Assembly (NCBI GenBank): GCA_040635515.1
Contig: JBEYHY010000006.1
Coordinates: forward strand, 186,001 to 250,000
DNA from: Prauserella_A sp040635515
GTDB taxonomy: Bacteria > Actinomycetota > Actinomycetes > Mycobacteriales > Pseudonocardiaceae
DNA length: 64,000 nt
Reading direction: 5' to 3'
The translations under genes and the position numbers were made by a program. The notes beneath the pieces were generated by a model, which saw nothing but the letters and a program-made list of their open reading frames with translations, ran no database searches and was not told the origin of the DNA. Shown here piece after piece: positions 15,853 to 24,188 of the stretch (positions within the stretch are counted from its first letter, which is position 1; each line of letters opens with the position of its first letter).

Positions 15853-16842
15853 TCAGCCCACTCCGGCATACGAGTGAAGACCCGTTGTCACGAGGTTCAC
15901 GAAGAACAGGTTGAAAACCGTGGCGACGAAGCCGACGACGTTGATGACCGCCGCCCGCGTGCCGCGCCAGCCCGCCGTCGCACGCGAGTGCAGATAGGCC
16001 GCGTAGATGACCCATGCGATGAACGCGACGGTTTCCTTGGGGTCCCAGCCCCAGAACCGTCCCCACGCGGCCTCGGCCCACACGGCGCCGCACAGCACGC
16101 CGAAGGTGAAGACGGGGAAGGCGAAGACCGTCGTGCGGTAGGCGATCCTGTCGAGTACGTCGAGCGCGGGCAGCCGTGGACCGAACTTCGCGAACTTGGC
16201 GGGGTTCTTCTCGTTGCGAGCCTTGATCAGCCACAGGATGCTCGCGACACCGGGCACGAGGAAGACGCCGGAGGACGCGGCCGCCGCGGCGACGTGGATG
16301 ATGAGCCAGTACGACTGGAGAGCGGGCTGAACGGGCGCCGCCACCGCGTAGAGCATGGTGCCGCCGACGAACATCAGGATCACCATCGGCAGCAACACGA
16401 ACGCCGAAAGGTGCCTCACCGGCGACTTGCGCATGACCACCAGCCACGTCACCACCGTGACGAAGCAAATGACCATGATGTACTCGTACATGTTGCCCCA
16501 CGGGACCCGTGAGGTCGCGAATCCGCGCAGCAGGATGGCGGCGAGGTGAAGCGCGACCGCGAGCACGGTCAGCGCGACGCCGGTCCGCCCCATGCGCTCC
16601 GCTTTGGTCCTGTGTCCCGGCCGCGAAGGGCCCTGCGGAACGTCGCCGGTTACCGCCGTGGTCGCCGGTCCGCCGGCTCCGACGAGTTCCCTGCTCGCCT
16701 GCTTCGTCCTCGCCGCTGCCTGACGGCCCTGGCGGCCGAACGACTGCTCGACAAGGAAGAAGATCATCGCCAGCACGTATACCGCTACCGCTGTGGTGTA
16801 GGACCAGTCGCTGTACTGCGACAACGTCTCGTTCACCGGCAT
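15853..16842 (-). CDS. ccsB: Cytochrome c biogenesis protein CcsB (ResC/CcsA type)
   Basis: This 329-residue polytopic membrane protein belongs to the haem-handling half of system II cytochrome c maturation. It has about eight hydrophobic helices and the haem-binding tryptophan-rich motif WGRFWGWDPKE near residue 260, with conserved histidines in LIIHVAAA and YLHSRA. It probably carries haem across the membrane and joins it to apocytochrome c together with ResB. Its ATG (16842) shares one base with the resB stop (TGATG), indicating translational coupling. Confidence 0.95.
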   Translation of the reverse strand: MPVNETLSQYSDWSYTTAVAVYVLAMIFFLVEQSFGRQGRQAAARTKQASRELVGAGGPATTAVTGDVPQGPSRPGHRTKAERMGRTGVALTVLAVALHLAAILLRGFATSRVPWGNMYEYIMVICFVTVVTWLVVMRKSPVRHLSAFVLLPMVILMFVGGTMLYAVAAPVQPALQSYWLIIHVAAAAASSGVFLVPGVASILWLIKARNEKNPAKFAKFGPRLPALDVLDRIAYRTTVFAFPVFTFGVLCGAVWAEAAWGRFWGWDPKETVAFIAWVIYAAYLHSRATAGWRGTRAAVINVVGFVATVFNLFFVNLVTTGLHSYAGVG

Positions 16843-18455
16843 CAGTGTGCCTTTCTGTCACGACGAAGCAGGTCCTCGGCGATCCTGGTGAACTCCTCGC
16901 CGTATCCCGCTTGATCCGTGCGGGCGAGCCCGCCCACTTCTACTACAGTACGTCGTTCATCCTCGCCACTCGTGGCAGGGGTCACCCTGACCCACAAGCG
17001 CCGGCGCTTGATGAACAACGAGGCACCGAGTCCCGCGAACATCGCGATCGCGAACCCGAGAACCCAGCCTTGCGTCGGGTCGTGCGACACCTGCAGCGAG
17101 ACCCATTGCCGCACCCCGTCGAACCTGATCTTGGTGCCGTCGTCGATGGTGATCTGCTCGCCGACCGCGATGTTCTCCCTCGCGACCTTTTCGAGCCTTC
17201 CGTTGTCCACCATGGACTGATCGATCTCGAAGATCGACTGTCCCCTGCCCGAGTCCATGCCGAGATCGCCACGCATGATGTCGACGGCGACCATCGGCTC
17301 GTTGAGCGAGGGGAACGACGAGGTCAGAATGTTGCCCTGCATCGCGGCCGTCGGCGCGAAGAGCCCGGTGATTGCGAGCTGGTTCTCCCGCTGCGCCTCG
17401 GGATCGGTGGTGTCGGGGCGCTCGAACTTCGTCGCTCCCTCCGAGAGCATGGTCCGCTCGTCGACCGGCTTCCACTGGATCGTGCCCGTGCGTTCGGTGC
17501 CGTCGGGGTAGGTCACCGTGAACGTCGGCGCGTAGCCGTGCCCGAGCAGGTAGAGCCGATCGCCCTGCGTGCGCAGCGGATCGTTGACCGCAAGGTGGTA
17601 GGGGTGCCAGACGTCACCCGCGAGGTCGTCGGCGGACTGGTACTCGATGTCGGCCTCGTAGGCCAGCGGCTGGCCGTTGTCGATGTAGGTCGCGGTGAAG
17701 TCGTTGACCCGCACGCAGAACGGGGAAAGCTCGGTGCCGTCGACCCGCAGGCCCGGGTTGAACGAGTCGTAGGCGTAGATCCCGGAGTTACAGAACGGGT
17801 CACCCTCAACAACGATGACCTGGCCCTCGTAGGAATACATCTTGCCGAGCGCGAAGGCCACGATGAGACCGAGCATGCCGAAGTGGAACACCAGGTTGCC
17901 GGTTTCCCGCAGGTATCCGCGCTCCGCGCTGAGGCTCCGCGCGCCGTTCTTCTCCTCGCGCTCGGCCACGCGCCAGCCACGCAACCTGCGCTTGGCGGCG
18001 GCGAGCACCTCATCGGCGTCGACGTCGGTCTCGGCGCTCGCGTGATGCGGAAGCCGGGCGAGATTGCGGGGTGTCAGCACCGGCTTCGTGCGCATGGACC
18101 TGATGTAGTCCCTCGTGCGTGGCATGAGGCAGCCCACAAGCGACACCATGAGTAGCAGGTAGATCGCCGAGAACCAGACACTGCCGTACACGTCGAAGAA
18201 CTGGAGCCGGTCGAGCAACTGCCCCCACCAGCCGCGCGCCTCGATGTATTCGAGGGTCTTCGGCTCGTTGAGCGAGCGCTGCGGCAGCAACGCGCCGGGC
18301 AGTGCGGCGAGCGCGAGCAGGAACAGCAGGACGAGCGCGGTCCTCATGGAGGTCAGGCCGCGCCAGGTGTTGCGGAGGAACGCCAGCGCCTTCCTTGCGG
18401 GCGTCTGCCGGTATCCCCCGCCGTTCTCGCGGGCCGGGCTCGTCGTACTGGTCAC
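16842..18455 (-). CDS. resB: Cytochrome c biogenesis protein ResB
   Basis: ResB pairs with CcsB in system II cytochrome c assembly. The 537-residue protein has membrane helices near 38-58, 90-110 and 185-205, a large extracytoplasmic domain, and a final helix near 470. Motifs LPGALLPQRSLNEP and LVFHFGMLGLIVAFALG match the family. The frame is open further upstream, but GTG 18455 overlaps the ccdA stop by 4 bp (GTGA) and gives the normal N-terminus. Order is ccdA-resB-ccsB, as in M. tuberculosis Rv0527-Rv0529. Confidence 0.93.
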   Translation of the reverse strand: MTSTTSPARENGGGYRQTPARKALAFLRNTWRGLTSMRTALVLLFLLALAALPGALLPQRSLNEPKTLEYIEARGWWGQLLDRLQFFDVYGSVWFSAIYLLLMVSLVGCLMPRTRDYIRSMRTKPVLTPRNLARLPHHASAETDVDADEVLAAAKRRLRGWRVAEREEKNGARSLSAERGYLRETGNLVFHFGMLGLIVAFALGKMYSYEGQVIVVEGDPFCNSGIYAYDSFNPGLRVDGTELSPFCVRVNDFTATYIDNGQPLAYEADIEYQSADDLAGDVWHPYHLAVNDPLRTQGDRLYLLGHGYAPTFTVTYPDGTERTGTIQWKPVDERTMLSEGATKFERPDTTDPEAQRENQLAITGLFAPTAAMQGNILTSSFPSLNEPMVAVDIMRGDLGMDSGRGQSIFEIDQSMVDNGRLEKVARENIAVGEQITIDDGTKIRFDGVRQWVSLQVSHDPTQGWVLGFAIAMFAGLGASLFIKRRRLWVRVTPATSGEDERRTVVEVGGLARTDQAGYGEEFTRIAEDLLRRDRKAH

Positions 18456-19222
18456 AGCGGCAACCTCGCGTCGGTGATGAAGGCGTCGCGCATCCAGCCG
18501 ACCAGCTCGGCCCACAGGCCGGTGACGAGCAGGATGCCGACGACGAGCAGCAGCGCGCCGCCGAAGATCTGGACCCTGCGGCCGTTGCGGCGCAGCCAAT
18601 CGGTCGCCTTCACGGCCCAGCCCGCGCCCGCGGCGATGAGCAGGAACGGAAGCCCGAGGCCGACGCAGTAGACGAGGACGAGCACGAAACCGCGTGCGCC
18701 CGTTCCACCGCTGGCCGTCGCGATGGCGAGCACGCCGGAGAGCGTGGGTCCGATGCACGGTGTCCAGCCGAGACCGAACACGGCGCCGAGCACCGGCGCT
18801 CCCCACAGGCCCGCGCGGGGAACGTGGTGCGAGCGCAGGTCCTTCTGCAGTCCGGGAATGAGACCGAGAAACACCAGCGCCATGGCGATCGTCACAACAC
18901 CGCCGATGCGCTGCAGAACGTCCTGATTGATCAGCAGGGCGTCGGCGAGCCACACCAGACTGCCGACACCCGCCGTGAAGATCACCGTGAAGCCGAGTAC
19001 GAACAACCCCGCCGCGCCGACGACGGCGAACCTGCCCTTCTTGCGCTCCTCACCGGCCGCGACGGCAGGCGCGTCCGAGCCGACCAGCGCGGCAAGGTAG
19101 GCCAGATAGCCGGGAACGAGCGGGACCACACACGGGGATGCGAACGAGATGGTGCCCGCGAGCAGGGCCACCGCGGCGGCGAGCAGCAACGGGCCAGACA
19201 TCGCCAGCTCAGTCGCATTCAC
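18452..19222 (-). CDS. ccdA: Cytochrome c biogenesis protein CcdA (thiol-disulfide transporter)
   Basis: CcdA passes reducing equivalents from cytoplasmic thioredoxin across the membrane to keep apocytochrome c haem-binding cysteines reduced, here probably through the ResA-like protein. The 256-residue protein has six helices and the paired redox cysteines in SFASPCVVPLVPGYL and LGWTPCIGPTLSG. GTG 19222 was chosen over ATG 19201 because it matches family N-termini and follows TACTCT by 7 nt (leaderless). It is divergent from the Tat-signal gene. Confidence 0.93.
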   Translation of the reverse strand: MNATELAMSGPLLLAAAVALLAGTISFASPCVVPLVPGYLAYLAALVGSDAPAVAAGEERKKGRFAVVGAAGLFVLGFTVIFTAGVGSLVWLADALLINQDVLQRIGGVVTIAMALVFLGLIPGLQKDLRSHHVPRAGLWGAPVLGAVFGLGWTPCIGPTLSGVLAIATASGGTGARGFVLVLVYCVGLGLPFLLIAAGAGWAVKATDWLRRNGRRVQIFGGALLLVVGILLVTGLWAELVGWMRDAFITDARLPL

Positions 19223-19229
19223 GGCTTTC

Positions 19230-19235
19230 AGAGTA
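19230..19235 (-). promoter_or_regulatory. Putative -10 element, leaderless start of ccdA
   Basis: TACTCT on the minus strand is followed by 7 nt and GTG 19222. This would drive ccdA-resB-ccsB. Confidence 0.5.
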
Positions 19236-19288
19236 AGGAATGGGTTTTCTGTTAAACCGATGGGCCAGGTTTGTTCACCACTCACGGC

Positions 19289-19294
19289 TAACTT
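19289..19294 (+). promoter_or_regulatory. Putative -10 element, leaderless start of the Tat-signal gene
   Basis: TAACTT is followed by 7 nt (GCCGATC) and ATG 19302, with no ribosome-binding site. Confidence 0.45.
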
Positions 19295-19301
19295 GCCGAT
19301 C

Positions 19302-20372
19302 ATGCAAGCTGTTTCCCTCTCCCGTAGATCCGCCCTGCTCGGCGCGCTCGGCGGCGCCGGTGCGCTCGTCCTCGGCGGCACGACGGCATCGGCGCACCCC
19401 CTCCGCGGACCGCACATCGCGGTGGCGACGAACGAGCCGTGGGGCACATATCACGTCGAACCACTGCTCGCGGAGTTCGCTCGCAGGCGCTGGAAGCTGA
19501 CCCAGCTCGTTCCCGATCTCGAAGGCGTCGACCCCGAGACCGAGGTCGACGTCAGCACGCCGGGCCGGTTTCGCCATCCCGATCTGCTCGTACTCACCGG
19601 AGCGGGCGAGTGGCCGGTTTCCTGCGCGCTGCGGTTTCCGCTGTCACCACTGGCCGCGTCCTCGCTCGCCTACCTCGGCCCCGAAAGGGCTCCGCTGGCG
19701 CGGACGGTGCGCAGGCGCCTGCGCACCGTCACGTCGTCGTCACGGGCGGAGGCCGAGGCGTTCGGCGGCTACCTCGGCGTCGGCCGCGGTCGCGTGCGCG
19801 TCGTCGGCTCGCCGCAAACCGACTCGCTCCCCCGGCGGGCGCCCGAACCGGATCTTGTCCTCGTGGTGACGAGCGTGACCCGATCGGACACAGGAGGAAA
19901 CGCACCGGGTACCGAACTGCTGCTCGCGGCGGCCGAACGGCTTGCGGCGGCGGGCAAGCGCATCCTCGTCGGCCTCCACCCGAGAGAGGACCGCGGCCTG
20001 TGGGAACGCTACGAGATCAGCGAGGAACCCACGGTGACCGCCTCGGCGAAAGCGGAAGCGGCGATCGGCATTCCCGGCACGGTGTTCCCGATCGTCACGG
20101 CCGTCGGCACACCCGTCATCGGCTGCGTCGACCCCGCGCTGAAGGTGCCGGACTATCTGCTTTCCGTGTGCTCATCGACGATCGAGGACCCCGGCGAAGC
20201 GGTCACCGCCATTGAATCCGCGGCGTTGCCCGGCCAGCGGATCATCACCGACGCCGTCGGGCCTGTCGGCGGTTCGGCCGTGAGACTGCTCGACGCGTGG
20301 GAGCGAGCGCTATTTTTCCGCCGCAAGCCGTTCCACGACCGGCAGCACGTCGGAAGCGAGCAGTTCGCGTAG
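19302..20372 (+). CDS. Twin-arginine-signal protein of unknown function with GT-B-like C-terminal half
   Basis: The 356-residue product starts MQAVSLSRRSALLGALGGAG and has a Tat-like signal: SRRSALLG, a hydrophobic stretch and an AxA-type end at ASAHP (about 28-32). The mature part has two Rossmann-like halves: HIAVATNEPWGTYHVEPLLAEF at the start, and a later half with LVLVVTSVTRSD, RILVGLHPRED and AIGIPGTVFPIVTAVGTPVIG, recalling the donor side of GT-B glycosyltransferases or 2-epimerases. An exported GT-B fold would be unusual. No function is recognised. It lies between ccdA and resA on the opposite strand, and its last 63 bases overlap the resA 3' end. Confidence 0.72.
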   Translation: MQAVSLSRRSALLGALGGAGALVLGGTTASAHPLRGPHIAVATNEPWGTYHVEPLLAEFARRRWKLTQLVPDLEGVDPETEVDVSTPGRFRHPDLLVLTGAGEWPVSCALRFPLSPLAASSLAYLGPERAPLARTVRRRLRTVTSSSRAEAEAFGGYLGVGRGRVRVVGSPQTDSLPRRAPEPDLVLVVTSVTRSDTGGNAPGTELLLAAAERLAAAGKRILVGLHPREDRGLWERYEISEEPTVTASAKAEAAIGIPGTVFPIVTAVGTPVIGCVDPALKVPDYLLSVCSSTIEDPGEAVTAIESAALPGQRIITDAVGPVGGSAVRLLDAWERALFFRRKPFHDRQHVGSEQFA

Positions 20373-20894
20373 GAAGATCGCGGCGACGCGCTGCTCCTTG
20401 TCGACGATGATCGTCGAGGGCACCACATTGCGCGGGTAACCGGAAAGCCGCAGCAGCGAGCGGCCGGGCGGGTCGTAGATGGAGGGGTAGGTCAGGTTCC
20501 GGTTGCGCATGAAGTCCTGCGGAGCCGACCTGTCGTGGTCGCGAACGTCGATGCCGAGCACCTGGACGTGCTCGCCCATCTGCTCGTAGACCTTTTGCAG
20601 TTCCGGCGCCTCGGTGCGGCACGGTCCGCACCACTGGCCCCAGATGTTGATGACGACGACCTTGCCCGCGAAGTCCGAAACGGAGATTTGCTTGTTCTCG
20701 TCGAAGAGATCCTCGCCGGAGATTTCGGGGATCTTCTGCCGTTCCTGGCCCTCGTAGAAGATGTCGGTCTTGCCGCCGGGGGAAACGAAGGTGAACGTGG
20801 CGCCGCGCGCGACGGCGTCGTCACCACCCGTGCAGCCCGTCACGGCGACGAGGACGACGGCGAAGAGCGCGCCGAGCGCCGAGCGGATCCTCAT
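20310..20894 (-). CDS. resA: Thioredoxin-like lipoprotein, ResA/TlpA family
   Basis: This 194-residue lipoprotein has a signal ending VAVTGC (lipid-modified C21) and an extracytoplasmic thioredoxin fold with the redox site WGQWCGPCR (C89 and C92). Family members reduce apocytochrome c cysteines with electrons from CcdA. It has the position of M. tuberculosis Rv0526. ATG 20894 overlaps the stop of the phosphatase gene by 4 bp (ATGA), indicating a hemL-phosphatase-resA operon. The 3' end overlaps the convergent Tat-signal gene by 63 bp. Confidence 0.92.
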   Translation of the reverse strand: MRIRSALGALFAVVLVAVTGCTGGDDAVARGATFTFVSPGGKTDIFYEGQERQKIPEISGEDLFDENKQISVSDFAGKVVVINIWGQWCGPCRTEAPELQKVYEQMGEHVQVLGIDVRDHDRSAPQDFMRNRNLTYPSIYDPPGRSLLRLSGYPRNVVPSTIIVDKEQRVAAIFLRELLASDVLPVVERLAAEK

Positions 20895-21538
20895 GCGCCC
20901 GTCACCGACGGATCGGTGCTGCCTGCCGGTTCGCTGTAGACGATGTCGACGAGTTGCTCGTCGGTGAAGACGAGGCTCGTCAGCGAGGCCAGCGAACACT
21001 GTCGTTTGCGGGGGTCGTGCCACAGCTTCTTCCCTTCGAGGAACCTGCGGGCCGTCCAAATCGGAAGCTGGTGCGAGACACACAGTGCCTCGTGGCCCTC
21101 CGCCGCGGCTCGCGCCCTCGTGATCGCGCCGAGCATCCGGTGCGCGATCTCCAGGTAAGGCTCGCCCCACGAGGGCAGGAACGGGTTACGCAGCTTCGGC
21201 CAGTGCCTGGGTTCGCGCAAAGCGCCGTCCCCCACGGCGACCCGCAGTCCCTCGAACTCGTTGCCTGCCTCGATGAGCCGTTCGTCGGTCGCGATGTCGA
21301 GCCGGTGTGCTCCCGCGATCGGTGCGGCGGTCTGCTGTGCCCGCTCAAGCGGAGAGGCGACGACGTGCACGAGATCGTGCCCCGCCAGCGTTTCCGCGAC
21401 GGTCAGCGCCTGCTGCCTGCCGCGTTCGGACAGCGAGTAGCCGGGCATCCGGCCATAAAGGACGCCCGCGGGGTTGTACACCTCACCGTGCCTGAGCAGG
21501 TGGACGACGGTCCGCGTCGGCGTCATCGGCACCGTCAT
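20891..21538 (-). CDS. Histidine phosphatase family protein (phosphoglycerate mutase-like)
   Basis: The 215-residue protein has the phosphohistidine motif VVHLLRHGEVYNP (H about residue 17), an SPLERAQQTAAP motif and the second catalytic histidine in ALCVSHQLPIW. It resembles broad-specificity acid phosphatases more than true phosphoglycerate mutases. It corresponds to M. tuberculosis Rv0525, between hemL and the thioredoxin-like gene. ATG 21538 overlaps the hemL stop by 4 bp; a second ATG at 21526 is possible. The substrate is unknown. Confidence 0.88.
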   Translation of the reverse strand: MTVPMTPTRTVVHLLRHGEVYNPAGVLYGRMPGYSLSERGRQQALTVAETLAGHDLVHVVASPLERAQQTAAPIAGAHRLDIATDERLIEAGNEFEGLRVAVGDGALREPRHWPKLRNPFLPSWGEPYLEIAHRMLGAITRARAAAEGHEALCVSHQLPIWTARRFLEGKKLWHDPRKRQCSLASLTSLVFTDEQLVDIVYSEPAGSTDPSVTGA

Positions 21539-22839
21539 GGCCGTTCCGCCGCCGCTGCCGCCTTCGCGGCCTTCGGGAGCGCGGCCTCGATGACCTCGAA
21601 CGCCGCCTCGTCCATCGCCGCGTTGACGAACCACGCCTCGAACGCGCTCGGCGGGCCGTAGACACCGTTGTCGAGCAGGGTGTTGAAGAACGGCTTGAAT
21701 CGCCACGTCTCGGTCGCGACGGCCGCAGCGTAGTCGTGCACCGGACCGGCCGTGAAGAACACGCTGACGAGGTTGCCCGCGTAGGCGATGGTGTTCGGAA
21801 CGCCCTCGGCGTCGAGTGCCTCGCCGAACAGGGTTCCGAGCCTGCGCGCGTTGGCGTCGAGTGCCTTGTAGACATCGGCGTCGGCCGCCCGCAGGGTCGC
21901 AAGGCCCGCCGCGACGGCGACGGGGTTACCCGACAGCGTTCCCGCCTGATACACCGGACCTGTCGGCGCCAGCTTGCCCATGACGTCGGCCCTGCCGCCG
22001 AAAGCCGCGGCTGGCAGTCCTCCCGACATGACCTTGCCGAACGTGTACAGGTCGCCCGCGACGCCTTCGAGGCCGAACCAGCCCGCCGGGGAAACCCGGA
22101 AGCCGGTCATCACCTCGTCCATGATCAGCAGCGCGCCGTTGGCGTGAGCCAATTCGCGAAGCCGCGCGTTGAAACCGGGCAGCGGAGCGACGGCACCCAT
22201 GTTGCCCGCCGCGGCCTCCGTGATGATCGCCGCGATCTCGCCGGGATTGTCGGCGAAGGCCTTGGTGACGGCGTCGATGTCGTTGTAGCCGACGACGATC
22301 GTGTCGGCGGCCTGGGCACCGGTGACTCCCGGCGAGGTCGGCAGGCCCAGCGTGGCGACCCCGGAACCGGCCTGCGCGAGCAGCGCGTCGACGTGACCGT
22401 GATAGCAACCGGCGAACTTGAGGATCTTGCTCCTGCCGGTGAATCCACGCGCGAGCCGGATGGCGCTCATCGTCGCCTCGGTACCCGAGTTGACGAGGCG
22501 AACCTGCTCGACGGGCTCGACCCTGCCGATGATCTCCTCGGCGAGTTCGACCTCACCCGTCGTCGGCGTTCCGAAGGAAAGCCCCGAGGACGCGGCCTCC
22601 CTCGCCGCGTTCACCACGGCGGGGTTGGCGTGGCCGAGGATCATCGGGCCCCACGACGAGACGAGATCGACATAGCCGTTGCCGTCGGCGTCCCACAGGC
22701 GAGGCCCCTCCCCTCGCACCATGAACCGCGGGGTGCCTCCGACGGCGGCGAACGCCCTCACCGGCGAGTTGACCCCGCCGGGGGTTGCCGCCGTGGCGCG
22801 CGCGAACCAGGACTTGGACTGCTCAACTCCTCCGGTCAC
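21535..22839 (-). CDS. hemL: Glutamate-1-semialdehyde 2,1-aminomutase (HemL)
   Basis: HemL isomerises glutamate-1-semialdehyde to 5-aminolevulinate in the C5 haem pathway. The 434-residue PLP enzyme begins with the GGVNSPVRAF motif, has NSGTEATMSAIRLAR, IMDEVMTGFR (cofactor aspartate) and the PLP lysine K269 in YTFGKVMSGGLP. It starts at GTG 22839. It heads a tightly overlapping set with the histidine phosphatase and resA genes, linking haem precursor supply to cytochrome c assembly. Confidence 0.96.
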   Translation of the reverse strand: MTGGVEQSKSWFARATAATPGGVNSPVRAFAAVGGTPRFMVRGEGPRLWDADGNGYVDLVSSWGPMILGHANPAVVNAAREAASSGLSFGTPTTGEVELAEEIIGRVEPVEQVRLVNSGTEATMSAIRLARGFTGRSKILKFAGCYHGHVDALLAQAGSGVATLGLPTSPGVTGAQAADTIVVGYNDIDAVTKAFADNPGEIAAIITEAAAGNMGAVAPLPGFNARLRELAHANGALLIMDEVMTGFRVSPAGWFGLEGVAGDLYTFGKVMSGGLPAAAFGGRADVMGKLAPTGPVYQAGTLSGNPVAVAAGLATLRAADADVYKALDANARRLGTLFGEALDAEGVPNTIAYAGNLVSVFFTAGPVHDYAAAVATETWRFKPFFNTLLDNGVYGPPSAFEAWFVNAAMDEAAFEVIEAALPKAAKAAAAAERP

Positions 22840-22860
22840 GCTTGCCAGTCTCGCAAAGGC

Positions 22861-23211
22861 TCAATCGGCAGCCGCGTCCTGGCCACCCTGCCGTGACCTG
22901 TGCCGCCTGCGACCCCTCGCCCTGACCCCGAGCAACGTATGCCGGACGGCGTCGACGAAGAGGATTCCGGCGACGGCGACGAGACCGATGGCGATCCCGA
23001 TCCAGTTGCCCGCGATATGCCTCGACACCAGCTCAGTACCGTCGTTGAGCCGGACCGTGACCAGCGTCGTCACCTCGCCCCAGCACAGGATCGCGCCCCA
23101 CACGGCGACCGCGGCGGCGACGAGCTCGCCGAACGCGACCGCGAGCCGCCACGGCTGGTGGAGGCGGGGACGCGGATAGCCGGGCACGGCCGGCGCGGCG
23201 GCATTACTCAC
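22861..23211 (-). CDS. Two-helix membrane protein of unknown function
   Basis: The 116-residue product has hydrophobic helices at about 24-44 and 70-90, separated by an extracytoplasmic loop (TLVTVRLNDGTELVSRH), and a very basic C-terminus (RARGRRRHRSRQ). I do not recognise the family. Its GTG start (23211) overlaps the stop of the next upstream gene by 4 bp, so it is the last member of a hemB-containing operon. Location suggests a membrane protein of the Rv0513/Rv0514 neighbourhood, but homology is not established. Confidence 0.65.
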   Translation of the reverse strand: MSNAAAPAVPGYPRPRLHQPWRLAVAFGELVAAAVAVWGAILCWGEVTTLVTVRLNDGTELVSRHIAGNWIGIAIGLVAVAGILFVDAVRHTLLGVRARGRRRHRSRQGGQDAAAD

Positions 23212-23648
23212 GGCGCAGATTTTCGCATGACCGACTCCAGTGCGTCACGGAGCTCTTCCGCGTCCCAGGCCCAGGCGAGTACGACGGTGCCGTCGTCGAG
23301 CTTGAGCGGGAGTTCCTCGTACTTGCGGGGCACGCTCCAGCCGCCGCCGAGCACCCTGGTTCCCGCGGGCGCGCCGACCCCGGTGAGCTTCGCGATCCGC
23401 TCGACGGGCAGGTGCTCCCTGCCCTGCACGAGCTCGGTGTCGGTGACCCTGACCACCAGGAACCGCCTCCGCGCGTACACCCAGATCGACGTGAGCCACA
23501 ACAGTCCGATGCCGACGGCCAGCCACATGACCGTGTGCGGCCGGTCGCCGCCGGTGAACCGCTCCGCGAGGTAACCGAGCAACGCGAAGAGCGGTCCCCA
23601 CAGCAACGGCCAGCCACTCGCACCGCGCTCCCGGTAGTGGTCGGTCAT
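23208..23648 (-). CDS. Two-helix membrane protein with PH-like C-terminal domain, unknown function
   Basis: The 146-residue protein starts MTDHYRERGASGWPLLWGPL, has two membrane helices (about 13-30 and 42-58) and a soluble C-terminal domain with RRRFLVVRVTDTELVQGREHLPVERI. That arrangement resembles bacterial PH-like or DUF3093-type membrane proteins; the assignment is weak. It is 7 bp downstream of the four-helix protein and overlaps the following gene by 4 bp. The YRERG opening motif recurs in actinobacterial DUF3093 proteins. Confidence 0.68.
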   Translation of the reverse strand: MTDHYRERGASGWPLLWGPLFALLGYLAERFTGGDRPHTVMWLAVGIGLLWLTSIWVYARRRFLVVRVTDTELVQGREHLPVERIAKLTGVGAPAGTRVLGGGWSVPRKYEELPLKLDDGTVVLAWAWDAEELRDALESVMRKSAP

Positions 23649-23655
23649 CGCCGCC

Positions 23656-24177
23656 TCACGACAGTGTCTTCGGCACCTTGGGGAAGTAGTCCTGAACGCT
23701 CGGCAGGTACATCAGCACCAGCGCGACCATCGCGACGAACGCGGCTCCCAGCGTGATCAGGTTGGAGAACAGCAGCAACTGGAACAACAGCATCACGGCA
23801 CCGAGCACGGTGAGGACCGTGCGCGCCGAGCGGGTGCCCTCCCTCGCCTTGTAGGCGAAGAGGCCGAACAGCACCGCGAACACGACACCGCCGATGAACA
23901 GCACCCACAGCAGCGAGGTGACACCGGAGGCGATCTGCTCGTTGGTGATCCGCTCGTCGTTGTTGGTCTCGATGAGCGTGTCGATGACGCCCTGCTTGGC
24001 GGTGAGCACGAGGCCGAAGCCCGCGATCAGTCCGACGCCCGCCACGATCCACAGGTAGAAGGACCACGCCACCGGGGTCGGCGGGTCGACCTGCTTGCGA
24101 GGCTGTCCGGAGAGGCGCGGCGCGGGCGGGAGTCCCCGCTTCCTCCGCTGGTCGTCCGTTTCGTCTGAGTCAGTCAC
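23656..24177 (-). CDS. Four-helix integral membrane protein, unknown function
   Basis: The 173-residue product has a hydrophilic, proline-containing N-terminus (1-35) and four predicted membrane helices at about 38-60, 85-112, 118-137 and 138-158. No catalytic motif is visible. It lies 11 bp after hemB and is part of the same operon. I do not recognise the family. Confidence 0.68.
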   Translation of the reverse strand: MTDSDETDDQRRKRGLPPAPRLSGQPRKQVDPPTPVAWSFYLWIVAGVGLIAGFGLVLTAKQGVIDTLIETNNDERITNEQIASGVTSLLWVLFIGGVVFAVLFGLFAYKAREGTRSARTVLTVLGAVMLLFQLLLFSNLITLGAAFVAMVALVLMYLPSVQDYFPKVPKTLS

Positions 24178-24188
24178 GATCGCCGACC

